A stretch of DNA of 64,000 nucleotides from contig OZ037917.1 in NCBI GenBank assembly GCA_964035575.1, positions 186,001 to 250,000 on the forward strand, given 5' to 3'. Below the pieces are notes generated by a model. That model was not told the DNA's origin. It saw nothing but the letters and a program-made list of their open reading frames with translations, and did no database searches. The translations under genes were made by a program, and so were the position numbers. This document shows positions 62,350 to 64,000 of this stretch, one piece after another; the stretch's first letter is position 1; every line of letters begins with the position of its first letter. The DNA comes from Rhynchopus sp. YZ270_cl-10. Its lineage: Eukaryota; Euglenozoa; Diplonemea; Diplonemida; Diplonemidae.

Positions 62350-62889
62350 TCAGAAATCCCCATAGCAAAGCTTGTTACCGACAGACACACTGTGGTTGTT
62401 TTTCACGGGTCCACAGGTACTCTGCAGTTTTCTCCCGACAACCATCATCGAGAAGTCGTTGTATCCGTAGCCAGTGTTAAGGTCCAGACCGCGGCAGAGT
62501 TCCCCAACGCACTGGGTCACAATGTAAGCTTCTGCGATCGATGTGCCCTTAGGGCACATGCTGTTTTTCACAGCGAAGAGCTTATCGCAGATGCCTGGGC
62601 CTCTGGGTATGCACACTGCCGCATAGGGCATACGTCCCCCGGGTGTGGCAGGTCCACACGTGCCGTTGTACGGACCACCATGCAACACCTTTGTGCAGTC
62701 TGCGTAAATCGCCCCGCCCGACAGACTCAGCTTCGGGCAAACGTCAGCCAGGCACTGATCAAGGAAGGGGGTAGGTGCAAGGTCGTATCCAAAGGGGCAC
62801 AGGTCGGTGTTTTTGGTGACAATGAACGAGCTGCAGTTGTATCCGGCATGCACCGTGGCGAACGCAAGGGTGAAAAGGAAGGCGCGCAT
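62350..62889 (-). CDS. Small secreted Cys-rich protein, two modules
   Basis: 179 residues from the ATG of MRAFLFTLAFATVHA, a good signal peptide (about 16 residues); an upstream in-frame ATG at 62937 is separated by CCCTTGCAG, a likely acceptor (AG 62913-62914). The mature part has two related Cys modules: C-x-CPFGYDL-x-CLADVC-x-DC-x-TCG (about 19-80) and CDKLFAVKNSMCPKG-x-CVGELC-x-STCG (about 95-160), so it duplicated internally. Several N-glycosylation sites (NCS, NGT, NHS) are present. No membrane anchor; secreted. The ORF stops normally, and the transposon begins beyond the stop, so the protein is intact but its 3' UTR is replaced or greatly extended. Family unknown. Confidence 0.8.
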   Translation of the reverse strand: MRAFLFTLAFATVHAGYNCSSFIVTKNTDLCPFGYDLAPTPFLDQCLADVCPKLSLSGGAIYADCTKVLHGGPYNGTCGPATPGGRMPYAAVCIPRGPGICDKLFAVKNSMCPKGTSIAEAYIVTQCVGELCRGLDLNTGYGYNDFSMMVVGRKLQSTCGPVKNNHSVSVGNKLCYGDF

Positions 62890-62912
62890 TGTTGTGGTTT
62901 GTGTGGGTCTCT

Positions 62913-62914
62913 CT
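62913..62914 (-). promoter_or_regulatory. Likely splice (trans-splice) acceptor
   Basis: Minus strand CCCTACCCACCCTTGCAG, 24 nt before the ATG at 62889. Confidence 0.45.
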
Positions 62915-63316
62915 GCAAGGGTGGGTAGGGGTGGCAAGACCGCAGGGGCATATGGAGACGAACACCCAGCATGCTTTCTTCAACGCTACCAAGAATGGCG
63001 CTAGCAAACGCTTTCAACGACAAAAGAGGCTCGTTGTTCTTCAGATTGGACGAATATGGTATGGGATGTGGGGGAGGAGGTGCCCTTTTTTTTGAGTACA
63101 TTAGGTGAAAAGAGAGAGAAAAGTTGGTAAATATTGTAACCGAAGTTTTCACCATGCTTAATCACCTTGGGGAGGGAGAACGGGGGAAATGGCTGTACGG
63201 GTTTCAACCTAAAAGAAACCCTTTGTAGAATGAACGTGTCTTACCATCTGGGCATGGAGGGGGGCAAAACTAAAGGCTGTGGAGGAAAGGCATGGCAAAA
63301 TGCTGAGAGGAAAAAA

Positions 63317-63359
63317 AAGTTTATAAGATGACCCTAAGCCTCTCGTGCTAGTCACCCTT
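63317..63359 (-). repeat. R1 hairpin repeat
   Basis: Plus strand AAGTTTATAAGATGACCCTA, AGCCTCTCGTGCTAGTCACC then C. Stem arms GGUGAC/GUCAUC on the transcribed strand. Confidence 0.8.
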
Positions 63360-63574
63360 TAAAAAAAAGAAGGTTTGGAAAGCATGGATGTGCCCTCTCG
63401 ATTGTACAGAGGTACAATGTATACCTGTTAAAAAAAAACAACCCAGTGGTGGCAATGGAGTGCATCTACTTTAGGAACTGAAGTTGGTAACGCACACTCT
63501 CTCGCATGCATTTTTATTGTCAATATCGTTTGCGGCTGTTTGCGAACACCCAAAGTGGGTGCGCACAACAGAGG

Positions 63575-63612
63575 GGGGTAGTGCAAACGCCTCTGGGACG
63601 CAGGCACTGAAA
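63575..63612 (-). repeat. R3 repeat, fragment
   Basis: Plus strand GGGTAGTGCAAACGCCTCTG then GGACGCAGGCACTGAAAA. Confidence 0.55.
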
Positions 63613-63628
63613 ACAAAAGAAAAAAAGA

Positions 63629-63670
63629 ATAGTTTCCAAGAACCTAATCCTCAGTTGCTTAGTCATCTAA
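63629..63670 (-). repeat. R1 repeat, diverged
   Basis: Plus strand GAATAGTTTCCAAGAACCTA, ATCCTCAGTTGCTTAGTCAT then CTA. Confidence 0.55.
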
Positions 63671-64000
63671 GAACAAAAATACTTCCCCGCCCCCCTTTCT
63701 CCCCCCCTTTCCCTTGCAGTTTTAAAAAACAAATTACTGTATTCGTACAAATTATCGACCGCACTGTTCGACCTTTTCAGGATTTTTCTGGAAGTTCGAC
63801 CTTTTTTACGATAATTTTTGTACGAAAACGGTACTACAGCAGTCGAGAAACATAGATATTAGGTGCAAACGAAGCATTTACCCCCATACCACATACCCCA
63901 ACCAATAAAATTGTTAACGTAGAAGTGTCTAGTACACTTCCTGAATGGCAACCCCCTCCCCCTACTCCCCTAGAGTGTGGCAAAGCACACAATATCATAC

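Larger units (their letters stand above)
62890..64000. other. Intergenic end of window
   Basis: R1 (63317-63359 and 63629-63670), a partial R5 (63385-63432) and R3 (63575-63612) occur in order. No gene supported. Confidence 0.5.

Overview
This is nuclear DNA of a protist. Twelve introns can be placed (46 to 357 nt, GT-AG, donors mostly GTATGY), coding regions are GC-rich, intergenic DNA is AT-rich and full of homopolymers, and the proteins are typically eukaryotic (ADP/ATP carrier, Rab GTPase, SET protein). Every gene I can support lies on the minus strand. Several starts sit just downstream of a pyrimidine-rich tract ending in AG. A one-strand array with an acceptor before each gene, plus conventional short cis-introns, fits a euglenozoan, most likely a diplonemid, with polycistronic transcription and spliced-leader trans-splicing. 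That assignment is inference; no spliced-leader gene is visible.

Layout, with all genes on minus: three ADP/ATP carrier genes with identical proteins (201-4615); a coiled-coil protein with one intron (4766-6215); a two-pass membrane protein (7847-10153); a basic hypothetical protein (11335-12000); a 1795-residue protein with 14 copies of a Cys/acidic-Phe module (14898-20285); a Rab5-like GTPase in three exons (22573-23463); a small hypothetical protein (23871-24308); two paralogous CxxH-module proteins (26399-27457 and 30189-31209); an ankyrin/membrane/alpha-beta hydrolase fusion (32807-34405); two paralogous NYN nuclease-like proteins (37872-39044 and 39899-41413); an 1865-residue secreted beta-rich protein (43452-49049); a WW-PHD-SET protein (50618-52494); a basic SPKK-type chromatin-like protein with a spliced-on acidic tail (53175-53897); and a small secreted Cys-rich protein (62350-62889).

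The intergenic space carries several families of short (about 40 to 120 bp) structured repeats, here called R1 to R5. All clear copies have the same orientation relative to the gene array. R1 folds into a hairpin on the transcribed strand that is supported by a G-U wobble and a compensatory change; one R1 copy supplies the C-terminal codons and stop of the gene at 11335-12000. R1, R2, R3 and R5 end alike on the minus strand, so they may be one superfamily. There are also foldback (MITE-like) elements, one with perfect 59-bp arms.

The interval 55039-62334 is a 7.3-kb DNA transposon-like insertion with about 17-bp terminal inverted repeats (CAGGGGTGTCGCTAATT) and a perfect 8-bp target duplication (ACGATACC), as in the hAT superfamily. 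It sits 7 bp beyond the stop codon of the secreted Cys-rich gene. It has no recognisable transposase and is packed with satellites (60 perfect TACAG units, about 42 GTACCCA units), subterminal GTCGGAC palindromes and nested inverted repeats holding two short related ORFs.
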